DNA from: Bacillus sp. AFS006103
Lineage (GTDB): Bacteria > Bacillota > Bacilli > Bacillales > Cytobacillaceae
Direction: 5' to 3'
Assembly: GCA_002559145.1 (NCBI GenBank)
Contig: NTXX01000017.1
Coordinates: 1-50,032 of the forward strand
DNA length: 50,032 nt
Positions within the stretch are counted from its first letter, which is position 1. Each line of letters opens with the position of its first letter. Shown piece by piece: positions 8,040-15,636 of the stretch. Both the position numbers and the translations under genes were made by a program. Below the pieces are notes generated by a model. That model had not been told where the DNA came from, made no database searches, and was given only the letters and a program-made list of their open reading frames with translations.

Positions 8040-8736
8040 ATTAGTTAATTGTGGATCGACAATTTTTGTCTATGATTTTGATATCAGGCGAATTATTAAA
8101 AAATTAGGATTTGAACAGGGTCTAATTAGGGGCTCTATTATTGACCTAAAAAGGCTACTTTTAACTAATTTCGTGGATGAAAGATTACTGGTTGGATTCA
8201 ATCTTACAATGAACCTAAATGAATATGATGAGTTACAAAACAGATTAAACCACTTTATTAGTCAGATTCAAAGATGCATTGGTCGCTCTAATATTAAATA
8301 CATAGCTGTATTAGAACTTCCACCAGAAACGGAAAGTACCGATGTTCAAATTAACCTTATTACTGATATTGATGATCAGGAGTTAGTATTAATAGGATTT
8401 GATGAGGAGTTGACAGAAGAGCAGCAAGAAGAACAACAAATTGAGCACCAGGAAAATCTGTGGGGTAACCAATTACTTATCGACGTTTATACAACACCTA
8501 GTGAATTAATTAAAGCTTTTACTTCTGCCTATTATAATTCATTGAGTAACAAAGTTATTAATAGGTATCCTACGGTATTGTTCCAAAGCAAATTAAAACG
8601 TCCTCTTGTCCTCTGGAATGACAAAGCCGAGGAATTTATCAGAAATCAAAGTTTGTTGGATTATCCAAATCACAGATCAAAGGAGTTTTATGATAAAATT
8701 AGGGGCTTTGTTATTTCCAATGTGTATTCCATTTAA
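8023..8736 (+). CDS. Apparent catalytically dead paralogue of the HUH Rep protein
   Basis: Predicted 237 residues from ATG 8023, which has SD GGAGG 9 nt upstream. It aligns by eye with Rep at 7085-7855 along most of its length. L-K-R-L-L-L-T-N-F-V-D-E matches R-R-L-F-E-C-N-F-A-D-Q. I-K-Y-I-A-V-L-E-L matches F-K-Y-V-G-V-T-E-F. V-Q-I-N-L-I-T-D sits where Rep has I-H-Y-H-L-I-C-N. S-K-L-K-R-P-L-V-L-W matches H-G-L-K-K-P-I-I-L-D, followed in both by an acidic A-E-E-F/P-E-E-F turn. The two HUH histidines are absent (Q, N) and the nicking Tyr is not conserved. A Q/E-rich insertion lies near 130-145. I infer a duplicated Rep that kept the fold but lost nicking, perhaps a dimer partner or inhibitor. 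If the alignment fails, it is simply an unknown protein. Confidence 0.55.
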   Translation: MPKQTKLVNCGSTIFVYDFDIRRIIKKLGFEQGLIRGSIIDLKRLLLTNFVDERLLVGFNLTMNLNEYDELQNRLNHFISQIQRCIGRSNIKYIAVLELPPETESTDVQINLITDIDDQELVLIGFDEELTEEQQEEQQIEHQENLWGNQLLIDVYTTPSELIKAFTSAYYNSLSNKVINRYPTVLFQSKLKRPLVLWNDKAEEFIRNQSLLDYPNHRSKEFYDKIRGFVISNVYSI

Positions 8737-8811
8737 GACTAGCTATTCAAAGGAGTCAAATTCACAAACGATAACATGAAGTTTAAGCAACATTACCCTA
8801 AGTTTAAACAA

Positions 8812-8838
8812 GGAACTCTGTAGTAGAGCTCCTTTTTT
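8812..8838 (+). terminator. Terminator of the rep operon
   Basis: GGAACTCT and AGAGCTCC form an 8-bp stem (with one G-T pair) around a 5-nt loop, followed by TTTTTT. It lies about 75 nt after the last gene of the operon. Confidence 0.75.
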
Positions 8839-9560
8839 CACTTTATAAATTTGCAAATTTTGTTTTAGTGTAGAATGCATGTATTGTTTTATTTCAGCTT
8901 AGTAATTACACAACATACGTACATACTTTTCTCCCAATTCCTTTCTGAAAGATGATTATATTAAATCGAGCCTATGTATGATGACAGTTTCTTTAGTGTT
9001 TCAAAATTAAACAAGACAGGTTCTTACTGAAACATCGAAGTTTCTTGAAAAGGGGTGGGCCACAAAACGTCGTTAGCCTAAGGTATCTAATAAGCTAGTA
9101 CCCTCCGAAAAATTTTTATATTTTACACAAAAAATATTTCCGTTAAATATGTTCTTATAATAAATTTTGTTTTCTACGTAGTGATTTTCTTCCCCCCAGA
9201 TAAGAATCGATACTAATCATTAATGGGTTTCGTTCAGATTCTTCCCCTTCGTTAAGTACAAACAAGAACACTCTGCGACAGAATTGTGAACATTTTAAGG
9301 CAAGGTAGAAAATCGGCATTTTTGCGGGTAAATAATATATAGTGAGAGGATTCTTTCACAAGCAGGCAATAGAAGGTTTACTTCACGAAATATTCTAACA
9401 ATTTCAACATAATTGGAATCTTTCACTAAAATTGTGAACGACCCCAAAAGAAAAAAGGGTTGTACAAATTGGAATCTGTTGTGAAACAGAAAAGCTTACA
9501 ACTGGTGAGCGAAGCGAGTAGAATCTACGCTGATAAGTGAACACCAGGTGCCAACAGAGG
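8839..9560. other. Gene-free stretch in the element
   Basis: No credible ORF or SD is visible on either strand over about 720 bp. It is AT-rich and holds the first copy of the structured motif (9048-9117). The minus-strand frame 9404-9610 is out of frame with the resolvase piece and has no coding character. The segment 9400-9555 may be what is left of a transposon end beside the resolvase fragment. Confidence 0.5.
9048..9117 (+). repeat. Copy 1 of a ~70-bp structured motif (other copy 15272-15341)
   Basis: It begins AAAGGGGTGGGCCACAAAAC, continues GTCGTTAGCCTAAGGTA, and ends AGTACCCTCC followed by AAAAATTTTT. It matches the copy at 15272 at 21 of the first 23 positions and again at the TAGCC, AAGG-TA and TACCC blocks. 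GGTA/TACC arms and a GGGGT/ACCCT long-range pairing are possible, and both copies end in a T-run. It could be an RNA element with an intrinsic terminator. Family not recognised. Confidence 0.55.
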
Positions 9561-9564
9561 GTGA

Positions 9565-9767
9565 CCCAGCATAGTAAACATGAGTCTTCCAGCTGGGGAA
9601 GAGAAATCAATCTGCTCTTTAATTAACACTAAGGCTATTCCCCCATCATGCAGCTCTTTTACGATTTTATGTAAATCAAATGTGCTTCGGGCTAATCTAT
9701 CCAGCTTGTAAACAACAAGCTTGTCGCCCTCTCTTAAATAGGCCAAAGCCTTCGCAAGTTCCTCCAG
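9565..9767 (-). pseudogene. Middle part of a Tn3-type serine resolvase, inverted relative to its C-terminal part
   Basis: The minus strand reads L-E-E-L-A-K-A-L-A-Y-L-R-E-G-D, then KLVVYKLDRLARSTFDLHK, then A-L-V-L-I-K-E-Q-I-D-F-S-S-P-A-G-R-L-M-F-T-M-L-G. This is the resolvase/invertase catalytic domain from about residue 50 to 120, with the D-R-L-A-R-S core. The N-terminal part with the catalytic Ser is missing, and the match ends abruptly at M-L-G. The next expected residues (A-I-A-Q-F-E-C-D-L-I) are found at 9767 on the opposite strand. Flipping 9565-9767 would restore the continuous protein, so a local inversion is likely. Confidence 0.75.
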
Positions 9768-10000
9768 CTATTGCTTAATTTGAATGTGACTTAATCGCTG
9801 AAAGAACGGCAGAAGGGCGTGAAAGAGCAAAGGCTCAAGTGAAGCATATGGGGCGTATAGGAAGGGCTGAAAAGGAAGTTAAAAAGGCTTTGAAGCTATA
9901 TAGCGAAAGAGAATCAAATGGATTAAGCGTCAATGATATTTCAAAAATAACGAGCGTTCCCCGGTCTACAATTTACGCTAAAGCTAAGGAGCAAAGTTGA
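9767..10000 (+). pseudogene. C-terminal part of a serine resolvase
   Basis: The plus strand reads A-I-A-stop-F-E-C-D-L-I-A-E-R-T-A-E-G-R-E-R-A-K-A, continues through a basic linker, and ends in an Hin-type helix-turn-helix (L-S-V-N-D-I-S-K-I-T-S-V-P-R-S-T-I-Y-A-K). This is the resolvase tail: end of the long E-helix, then the DNA-binding domain. A TAA at 9776-9778 replaces the usual Gln. The catalytic half lies next to it on the other strand. The pair is the wreck of one gene, not two working ones. Confidence 0.8.
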
Positions 10001-10032
10001 ATGCCGGTAAAACAATCATATTTATAAAAAAG

Positions 10033-10050
10033 GACCGTCTTATAACGGTC
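10033..10050. terminator. Bidirectional terminator
   Basis: GACCGT/ACGGTC stem with a 6-nt loop. It is followed by TTTTCTTG on the plus strand and CTTTTTTAT on the minus strand. It lies just downstream of the PLD-like gene (minus) and the resolvase tail (plus). Confidence 0.7.
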
Positions 10051-10092
10051 TTTTCTTGCAATTTACTCACTAAAGATTCTAGTAATTTAGGT

Positions 10093-10797
10093 TTATTCAA
10101 TTAATTTTTTTTCCTTGAGGAAATCAATTGTATCATTTAAGTCACTTGTTGTTAAATCAAGTATATATGAAAGTTTTGTCCCAAGTTCATTAAGAGATGA
10201 GCCCACTATTTTTGCTTCGGAACGGTCCACAATCCAAACCCTATCATGTACTTCATGTGTAGGTATTGGCTTCACATCTATTTGAGAACCAAGGTGATTA
10301 TATATGTCCATTAAAATAGAAGGTTGAGCTCTATTCCCTTTCGCAGGATTATAAATGATATATAATGTCTTAAGAGTGCTTTTGTCTAAGCATTGTAAAA
10401 AATTTTTCGAAAATCTTTCTGAATCTCTTGTAAAATAGTTATCTATAACAATTAACTCCGTTGCACTTTTAGCGAATTTTGATAGTTCATCAAAACTTTT
10501 CGACTTTGATGCAATATTAGCATTATTAGAATGTCCTGTAACCAAATGGATTTCTTCACCATTTGAATTTGCTTCAAATTTACATACTGTCTTTCCCTGT
10601 AATTTATTTATATCATCTCTTATACCCACTATTTGTTGTTTAATTTCTGTAAGTATAGAAATATCGTATGTACTTTGATTAAAACCATCGCTAATTTTAT
10701 CTTCTTTAATTTCCTCTAAGAGATAGTCAATATGTTTTCTTTTATTTAATAATAAATTTTTCATAAAATCTTTTTTCTGTTTTTCATCTAAGCTCAC
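10093..10797 (-). CDS. PLD-like (HKD-family) protein, last gene of the DUF262 cluster
   Basis: 234 residues from a GTG start at 10795-10797, with AGGAG 11 nt upstream. The C-terminal half has a single PLD-type motif: H181, then H-D-R-V-W-I-V-D (184-191) and G-S-S-L-N-E-L-G (199-206). This is the H-D-R-F...G-x-S-x-N-x-L-G variant seen in nuclease-type PLD proteins of defence loci, where Arg replaces the Lys of HKD. One motif per chain implies a dimer. Residues 1-70 are charged and helical. It lies 102 nt after the unknown gene at 10900-11784 on the same strand and is followed by a terminator, so it probably closes the same transcription unit. It could alternatively be an independent effector. 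Substrate (nucleic acid or lipid) cannot be told from sequence. Confidence 0.7.
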   Translation of the reverse strand: MSLDEKQKKDFMKNLLLNKRKHIDYLLEEIKEDKISDGFNQSTYDISILTEIKQQIVGIRDDINKLQGKTVCKFEANSNGEEIHLVTGHSNNANIASKSKSFDELSKFAKSATELIVIDNYFTRDSERFSKNFLQCLDKSTLKTLYIIYNPAKGNRAQPSILMDIYNHLGSQIDVKPIPTHEVHDRVWIVDRSEAKIVGSSLNELGTKLSYILDLTTSDLNDTIDFLKEKKLIE

Positions 10798-10899
10798 TTC
10801 ACAAACAACTCCTATACAGATTATTCCATTCTAATTCTACATGCCCACCAAAAAAATGATTGTTGCTTTATAAAAAAGGTTGATTATTTTTCACTCTTA

Positions 10900-11784
10900 T
10901 CAATATGGATGTCCACCTATATGACCAATTAATATTTGAGGTAAATCCTTTATCTGGCCATTATTCCATGTAAAATATATTCTATAATCTGTATCTGCTC
11001 GGTATAACTTAGTATGGGGTGAGCATCTAATTTGATGTATATTACCATATGTATCTTTAAAATTAAATGTTAGATATTTATCTACGTTTTTAGGATTACC
11101 TTCTGGGGAACAGATAATCCTAGCTGTACTAGATAACAAATCTAAAATTTTAGCTTCCCCTTCTTTTGAAAAAGATTCAAACAATTTTACAGCATGGTCG
11201 TTTAGAGCTGATAAATGTTTAATTATTTCATCTATGTGATCACCTATAGGATTATAGTGCCTTATAGAGTTTTCTACAGCTTCACCTAAATATAAATTAG
11301 GAAAAACTTTAGAAACTGTTTTAACAAACTCTATCCGATCTCTTGTTCTCTGTAAAAATAATCTTCGAACTTTAAAACAATCTTCTCTAAGAAATACGGA
11401 GTCTACTATAGGAGCCAAGTCTTTATTATCACTAAAAATTATTATTGAAGCTAAATTCTTTTCTATATAATATTTGTCATACAATTTTTCTTTAAAATAT
11501 GGATATTTCTCTTCATCATTCTTAAAATCTTTATGAAACAGAATTTGTAATAATCTTTTCTCATCCACAAAAATTTCTTCTTCATTATAAAGCCAATCTG
11601 CAAACGATATACCGTTAATACTTTGATCAAATATATCGGTTGAATATAAAATATGTTCTTCTTCATATTGATTAATTTCTTCACACATTTCTATGAACGC
11701 ATATATCCTATTTTTTTGTTCTTCTGAACTTTTGCTATGCTCAAAATCTATTGATTCCTCCAACAAAAGATACTCAATTTCCAA
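10900..11784 (-). CDS. Unknown protein with a RelE/ParE-like C-terminal segment, coupled to a DUF3696-type ATPase
   Basis: 294 residues from a TTG at 11782-11784 that directly abuts the ATPase stop codon, with SD GGGAG upstream. The first 230 residues are acidic and helical and match nothing I know. The last 60 have a beta pattern: K-Y-L-T-F-N-F-K-D, I-R-C-S-P-H-T-K-L-Y, Y-R-I-Y-F-T-W, and I-L-I-G-H-I-G-G-H-P at the very end. The Y-R-I-Y-F ... I-L-I-G-x-I-G-x-H arrangement resembles the C-terminal strands of RelE/ParE-like toxins. I suggest that this is the effector or specificity subunit, controlled by the ATPase and the DUF262 protein. Position in the operon supports functional linkage. Toxin activity is a guess from pattern only. 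Confidence 0.5.
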   Translation of the reverse strand: MEIEYLLLEESIDFEHSKSSEEQKNRIYAFIEMCEEINQYEEEHILYSTDIFDQSINGISFADWLYNEEEIFVDEKRLLQILFHKDFKNDEEKYPYFKEKLYDKYYIEKNLASIIIFSDNKDLAPIVDSVFLREDCFKVRRLFLQRTRDRIEFVKTVSKVFPNLYLGEAVENSIRHYNPIGDHIDEIIKHLSALNDHAVKLFESFSKEGEAKILDLLSSTARIICSPEGNPKNVDKYLTFNFKDTYGNIHQIRCSPHTKLYRADTDYRIYFTWNNGQIKDLPQILIGHIGGHPY

Positions 11785-12882
11785 TTATCTCCCATCCCTT
11801 TTCAATTTCAATAATTCAAATAAGTCATTTTTCTCTTGGTCAAAAAAGCCTTTTGGCCAGCTACTTAATTCACCATTTTCATTAATTTCTATTTTAGTAC
11901 TTATTGTGTCTCCATCTATTTGGGTAATATAGTGTACCACACCGCTTTGGGTGGCATTTTTTTTCGCAAGTTGAATCCTCATTCCATTAACTATATGTTC
12001 ACTGTGAGTCTCAATAATAACTTGAACTCCAGCTAAACTTACCAAAGCTAAAAATTGCCCTATTCTTGATTGGCTATATGGATGTAGGTGTGCTTCTGGA
12101 TTCTCAACAATCAGTATTGATTTCTCTTGAGTTGTTGCTAATAACCCAGCTGTAATGATTGGTAAACTATAAGTAATACCAAAACCAGTTGAGGTTGGAG
12201 GGATAAATCTCCCTAATGCGCTATTTCCGTAAGAAATAGTTACCATATCAACTTCTTTAATAGGTTTTACTTCCAATCTAAAATCTGGAATTATTAACTG
12301 CATCCATGCTTCTACCTGAGTTGAAAATCTTTCTAATGCATTAGGGTTTTTTATGTTTTCAGGGACACGAATATGAAGAGCATCTGCACGACTCAATACA
12401 TGATTTACATATTCTCCATGAAATCCTGTAGTAAGTGATTCTGTAGGATCAAACATCTGACCCTTTCTAGGACCAAGTCTTTCAGCATTTAAATAGTGTA
12501 CAACACAATCATTTAAAAGATGGATATTACTTGACGAATTTTCTTTTAACTCAATAGTATATGGCTTATTAAGATAATCTAATTTATAACGATAAACCAT
12601 ATCTTGTTCATTGTTACTTATAATTATATCAATTTCATCAGAAGTGGGATTGTGAGATATTATATCTTCTGCTCTTCCTAACATTAAATTGTAAGATCCA
12701 TTTAATTTGATTTCTTTCGTATTCCAAGTTTCAGAAGTACTCTTTGCTAATAGAATTGCCTGTATAATACTTGATTTACCAGCTGCATTACCGCCAGCTA
12801 AAATATTTATATCTGATAAATTTAATTCTAAATTTTTTAGACTCCTAAAATTTTTAAATCCTATCTTTTTCCAACTCACCAA
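11785..12882 (-). CDS. AAA-family ATPase of the DUF3696/AAA_15 type (SMC/OLD-like)
   Basis: About 365 residues. G-G-N-A-A-G-K-S-S at 30-38 is Walker A inside the R-S-L-K-N-L-E-L...N-I-L-A-G start typical of RecF/SMC-like ATPases. I-L-I-V-E-N-P-E-A-H-L-H-P at 256-268 is Walker B with the E-x-H-L-H-P signature. E-T-H-S-E-H at 291-296 is the H-loop region. G-E-L-S-S-W-P-K-G-F-F-D-Q near 336-348 is the W-P-x-G-F-F-D tail of DUF3696 proteins. There is no TOPRIM domain, so it is not a complete OLD nuclease. The start may be TTG 12880-12882 or GTG 12877-12879; GGAGG spacing favours the GTG. It overlaps the end of the DUF262 gene by about 25 nt. In defence loci such ATPases regulate an associated effector. 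Confidence 0.8.
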   Translation of the reverse strand: MVSWKKIGFKNFRSLKNLELNLSDINILAGGNAAGKSSIIQAILLAKSTSETWNTKEIKLNGSYNLMLGRAEDIISHNPTSDEIDIIISNNEQDMVYRYKLDYLNKPYTIELKENSSSNIHLLNDCVVHYLNAERLGPRKGQMFDPTESLTTGFHGEYVNHVLSRADALHIRVPENIKNPNALERFSTQVEAWMQLIIPDFRLEVKPIKEVDMVTISYGNSALGRFIPPTSTGFGITYSLPIITAGLLATTQEKSILIVENPEAHLHPYSQSRIGQFLALVSLAGVQVIIETHSEHIVNGMRIQLAKKNATQSGVVHYITQIDGDTISTKIEINENGELSSWPKGFFDQEKNDLFELLKLKRDGR

Positions 12883-14014
12883 AAATTTCCTCCAATAAAA
12901 TCCTAGTTAAATAAAAATTGTAATGCACTCTATTTATAGAATTAGTTCCAATTGTTAAACAATCTGAATACTGTTGATCTTTTGTTATCAAATCTACGAA
13001 CATTTGAAATACCATATTCTGCTTACTTTCTGATATTAATGGGTTTATTCTAGTATATGAAAGTATTACACTCATCGAAGTAAATAATGATTTATTAATT
13101 AATTGCTTTTTACCATTAATATTTGATTTATTATATTTTCTAAAACTTTTATTACGAAAAAGTAAATATGCATTTCTCATTGACTTCTTGAAATTTTCTT
13201 CGAATAAACTTAGTTCTATCTCATTCATTTTATTTATTTTTTCAAATGCATTATCTAAGAACAATTCTAAATCACTCTTTTTATAATTTAATTCCCGATT
13301 TCTGTAATCATAGGCCATATAAAAGGCTATGTATCTTAAGACTAATTCTTGTGCTGCCATTCTATCGTCATTTATACTATTATCAGTCGCTAATTTAAAT
13401 TCTTCAGAATGGGATAGTCTTTTTAAAAGTTTTCTAACATGAGGCTTTGCTATCGAATTTCTTATTTCTTGGGCGTTTAATGATACTCCACCAGTGTTAA
13501 TTCTTCTAAATAAATCGTATTTAACTTGTGAAGGAGTTCTTGCATCAATAATATTTACTGAAAATTGCGTCATAAAAATTCTTTGTTTGTGTTTATTTTC
13601 CAAATTATCGAAATATTTGTTATCACATGTCTCGTGTAGATATTGAAGATGCTTTAATTTAAATTTATCATTTAAAAAATCATTAATAGTATGTAGTCTT
13701 TGAACTCCATCTATTACGTGAAGTATAGATTCTTCATCTTCATAAAAGTAAAATGCTGGAATAGGGATTCTAAGCATTAATGACTCAATTAGTAATGACT
13801 TTCTCTTTATTTCTTTCCAAACTCTATTTCTTTGAAAGTCCGGACTTAGATTCATAAAATTTGTATCAATTAGCTCTTTCATGTATTTCAAAGATAGCAT
13901 TCTTTGCTCAATTCTAATTTTATCTGCATCAAACGGAGTTTCTTCCGATTCAACTTCCATCAAACTTTCCGGTTCAATTCCATCATCTAAGTAATCATTA
14001 TTTCTCTCAGTCAT
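12854..14014 (-). CDS. DUF262 (GmrS/ParB-like) domain protein
   Basis: 386 residues. After an acidic 30-residue start come S-P-D-F-Q-R-N-R-V-W-K (57-67), S-L-L-I-E-S-L-M-L-R-I-P-I-P-A-F-Y-F (73-90) and V-I-D-G-V-Q-R-L-H-T-I (100-110). These are the DUF262 hallmarks; the usual D-G-Q-Q-R is D-G-V-Q-R here. F-R-R-I-N-T-G-G-V-S-L-N-A-Q-E-I-R (near 168-184) is the second conserved block. DUF262 is the NTP-binding/hydrolysing half of GmrSD and SspE. The HNH/DUF1524 nuclease half is missing, so nuclease activity, if any, must come from partner genes. It is first in the minus-strand cluster and its end overlaps the ATPase gene. Low GC and long A/T runs suggest horizontal origin. Confidence 0.8.
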   Translation of the reverse strand: MTERNNDYLDDGIEPESLMEVESEETPFDADKIRIEQRMLSLKYMKELIDTNFMNLSPDFQRNRVWKEIKRKSLLIESLMLRIPIPAFYFYEDEESILHVIDGVQRLHTINDFLNDKFKLKHLQYLHETCDNKYFDNLENKHKQRIFMTQFSVNIIDARTPSQVKYDLFRRINTGGVSLNAQEIRNSIAKPHVRKLLKRLSHSEEFKLATDNSINDDRMAAQELVLRYIAFYMAYDYRNRELNYKKSDLELFLDNAFEKINKMNEIELSLFEENFKKSMRNAYLLFRNKSFRKYNKSNINGKKQLINKSLFTSMSVILSYTRINPLISESKQNMVFQMFVDLITKDQQYSDCLTIGTNSINRVHYNFYLTRILLEEIFGELEKDRI

Positions 14015-14640
14015 TTACCTCACCTCAGAACTTCAAATAAATTTATTATAACAGCTTGTAAAAATTAAAAGTTTAAATTTAATATGTCTACCATAAATAT
14101 ATTCTTCAAAAAATAGATATTTCCCTTTAATTATTCTTTATTCTTCAATAATCGCCACAACAAAATCCTTGTATACAAGATACTTTCAATATTTTATCCT
14201 ATATATTTTCAAACTTTTCAAGTACACGTCCTTTCATTATCTCATCCTTACTTTTCACAGTTCTAACTAACCAATTCGTAATAGTTCCCATTAATAGGGG
14301 GGAGTAAGGAAGAAATCAGTAATTATGACAATTGGTTCATTCGTTTTTAGATTACAAGAATGTGTCCACCACATTTAGGATGGTAAAAATGATTAATTCA
14401 ACAAATGGAGTGTTAATCCTTCTTGGATTAACGCCCCCCTTTAGTTGAAAAACACTATGTCTTGTTGAACTTTACTACACCGTTAGCCCCTGCTCTTTTT
14501 TTAAAATGATCGAGCTGCGTCTATTTAAGTATTGCCTTTTTACCGAAGTTACAGAAGTTAATTTTCATGGTAGTTTATGTACAATCCTTCACAATCCCTT
14601 TAATTATGCCAAGGAATAAGCAATTGTGTAATTCCATCCT
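14015..14640. other. Gene-free stretch upstream of the DUF262 cluster
   Basis: About 625 bp without a credible ORF. It should hold the promoter of the minus-strand cluster. A clean hairpin lies at 14412-14432. AT-rich and patchy in character, it looks like junk between acquired modules. Confidence 0.4.
14412..14441 (+). terminator. Hairpin followed by a C-run and short T-run
   Basis: Perfect 8-bp arms GTTAATCC/GGATTAAC with a 5-nt loop, followed by GCCCCCCTTT. The T-run is weak. No gene precedes it on the plus strand, so it may be left from a lost gene or transposon end. Confidence 0.35.
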
Positions 14641-14995
14641 TTAAACTCTTCCATTTTCCAATCTCGGAAACCTTTGGAACCCATCTTTAGTAACGTTCCC
14701 TACTTTAATCGGCACTTGATCGGTTCAATAAGAAGAAATTTATCATTCTCTTAAACAACTTTCTGCTTACGGTAAAGGTTATTTCGTTAGTCACTGGCAT
14801 AAATTCCATTAGTCCAGCTGGTTTGCCAACTAGAAAGCTCAACAAGAAGCTCAAAATGTTTCTAAGCCCATAATCACCACAATCATCATACTGGTATTTA
14901 ATGACCTTGAGCCATGAATTACTGCGCTTCCCTATCTCATAACGAAAGTCCTTACGCTTCAGCACTATTCCCTCTAATCCCTTCAGGCGGACCAA
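14641..14995 (-). pseudogene. 3' remnant of an ATP-dependent DNA ligase gene
   Basis: G-L-E-G-I-V-L-K-R-K-D-F-R-Y-E-I-G-K-R-S near the start is ligase motif IV, followed by motif V (W-L-K-V-I-K). G-K-P-A-G-L-M-E-F-M-P follows, as in phage/SPbeta-type LigB proteins. A frameshift lies between K-Y-Q-Y-D-D and L-L-S-F. Another lies after I-E-P-I-K, where a second frame continues V-P-I-K-V-G-N-V-T-K-D-G-F-Q-R-F-P-R and ends at the stop at 14641. The adenylation Lys motif and everything before it are absent. This is a truncated, frameshifted relic, probably of phage or element origin, and not an active ligase. Confidence 0.75.
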
Positions 14996-15176
14996 ATATA
15001 AGTATATAGGACCATATCCTTCTATATTAACTTTTACTAACTATAATAGTATCCTGCTTAACGATTTAGCTCAGAAGCTAGATTACCTATTCGTTTATGG
15101 GAGCTTGGAAACAGACTTTCCTTTATATAGTATTACGTCAAATATTACGTAACTCAAAGTGCTATTCTCTTAGATT

Positions 15177-15195
15177 GTTCCAATATGATTGGAAC
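15177..15195. repeat. Perfect inverted repeat
   Basis: GTTCCAAT-ATG-ATTGGAAC: 8-bp arms and a 3-nt loop. It is not followed by a T-run. It lies in otherwise empty DNA between the ligase relic and the recombinase leader (14996-15271), where I see no gene. It could be an operator. Confidence 0.4.
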
Positions 15196-15271
15196 CTGGA
15201 CATCATAGCTTAAAATTCTGTTATTTCCTGATAATATATAACAATTTTTTCACATCCAGTACAATTCTTAT

Positions 15272-15341
15272 AAAGGGGTGGGGCACCAAACGTCAAATAG
15301 CCGAAGGGTAATTAAAAGCAACTACCCCTCAGAATTTTTTA
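15272..15341 (+). repeat. Copy 2 of the ~70-bp structured motif
   Basis: It begins AAAGGGGTGGGGCACCAAAC, continues GTCAAATAGCCGAAGGGTA, and ends AACTACCCCTCAG followed by AATTTTTTA. GGGTA/TACCC can form a stem, and GGGGT can pair with ACCCC at long range. The T-run after the C-block resembles an intrinsic terminator. It lies about 300 nt upstream of the recombinase operon. Copy 1 lies about 450-500 nt before resolvase remains, so the motif may travel with recombinase modules. Confidence 0.55.
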
Positions 15342-15379
15342 AAATTTTTTCTCCCCATGACGGATTTTTGAAAATACAA

Positions 15380-15610
15380 GAGAATTCGAGAGAATTCACG
15401 AGGTATTTGTAGTTTTTCGTGAGATTAATCTACGAATTTGTTACTAATATCGCTCCTATTCGAGGATAAAAGTAACAAATCCCTTCATAGCGCTTTAGTC
15501 GAAATCGACATAAAGAAAGTATAATAATAATTAGAAATCAGCTGAAATCACTACAAATTTTTACGAATAACTTATATCAGAGATTTGTAGATTTATAAAG
15601 GTCTAGACCT
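15380..15610 (+). promoter_or_regulatory. Repeat-rich control region of the recombinase operon
   Basis: Several symmetric elements occur in 230 bp: tandem AGAGAATTCG/AGAGAATTCA near 15380-15398; ATTTGTTACT (15436-15445) with AGTAACAAAT (15471-15480), a perfect 10-bp inverted pair 25 nt apart; CTACAAAT (15551-15558) with ATTTGTAG (15593-15600); further CTAC(A/G)AAT half-sites near 15401 and 15431; and the 12-bp palindrome AGGTCTAGACCT at 15599-15610, just before the small ORF. These could be recombinase or regulator binding sites. No promoter was assigned with confidence. Confidence 0.5.
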
Positions 15611-15636
15611 CAATAAAATATTGGGGGTACATTATA

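Noticed and set aside
9404..9610. Minus-strand open frame of 68 codons beside the resolvase piece
   Set aside because: It reads the resolvase segment out of frame and then enters empty DNA; no coding character.
14705..14995. Intact small protein of 96 residues
   Set aside because: Its first third is DNA ligase motif IV-V and the remainder is frameshifted ligase sequence, so it is a relic.
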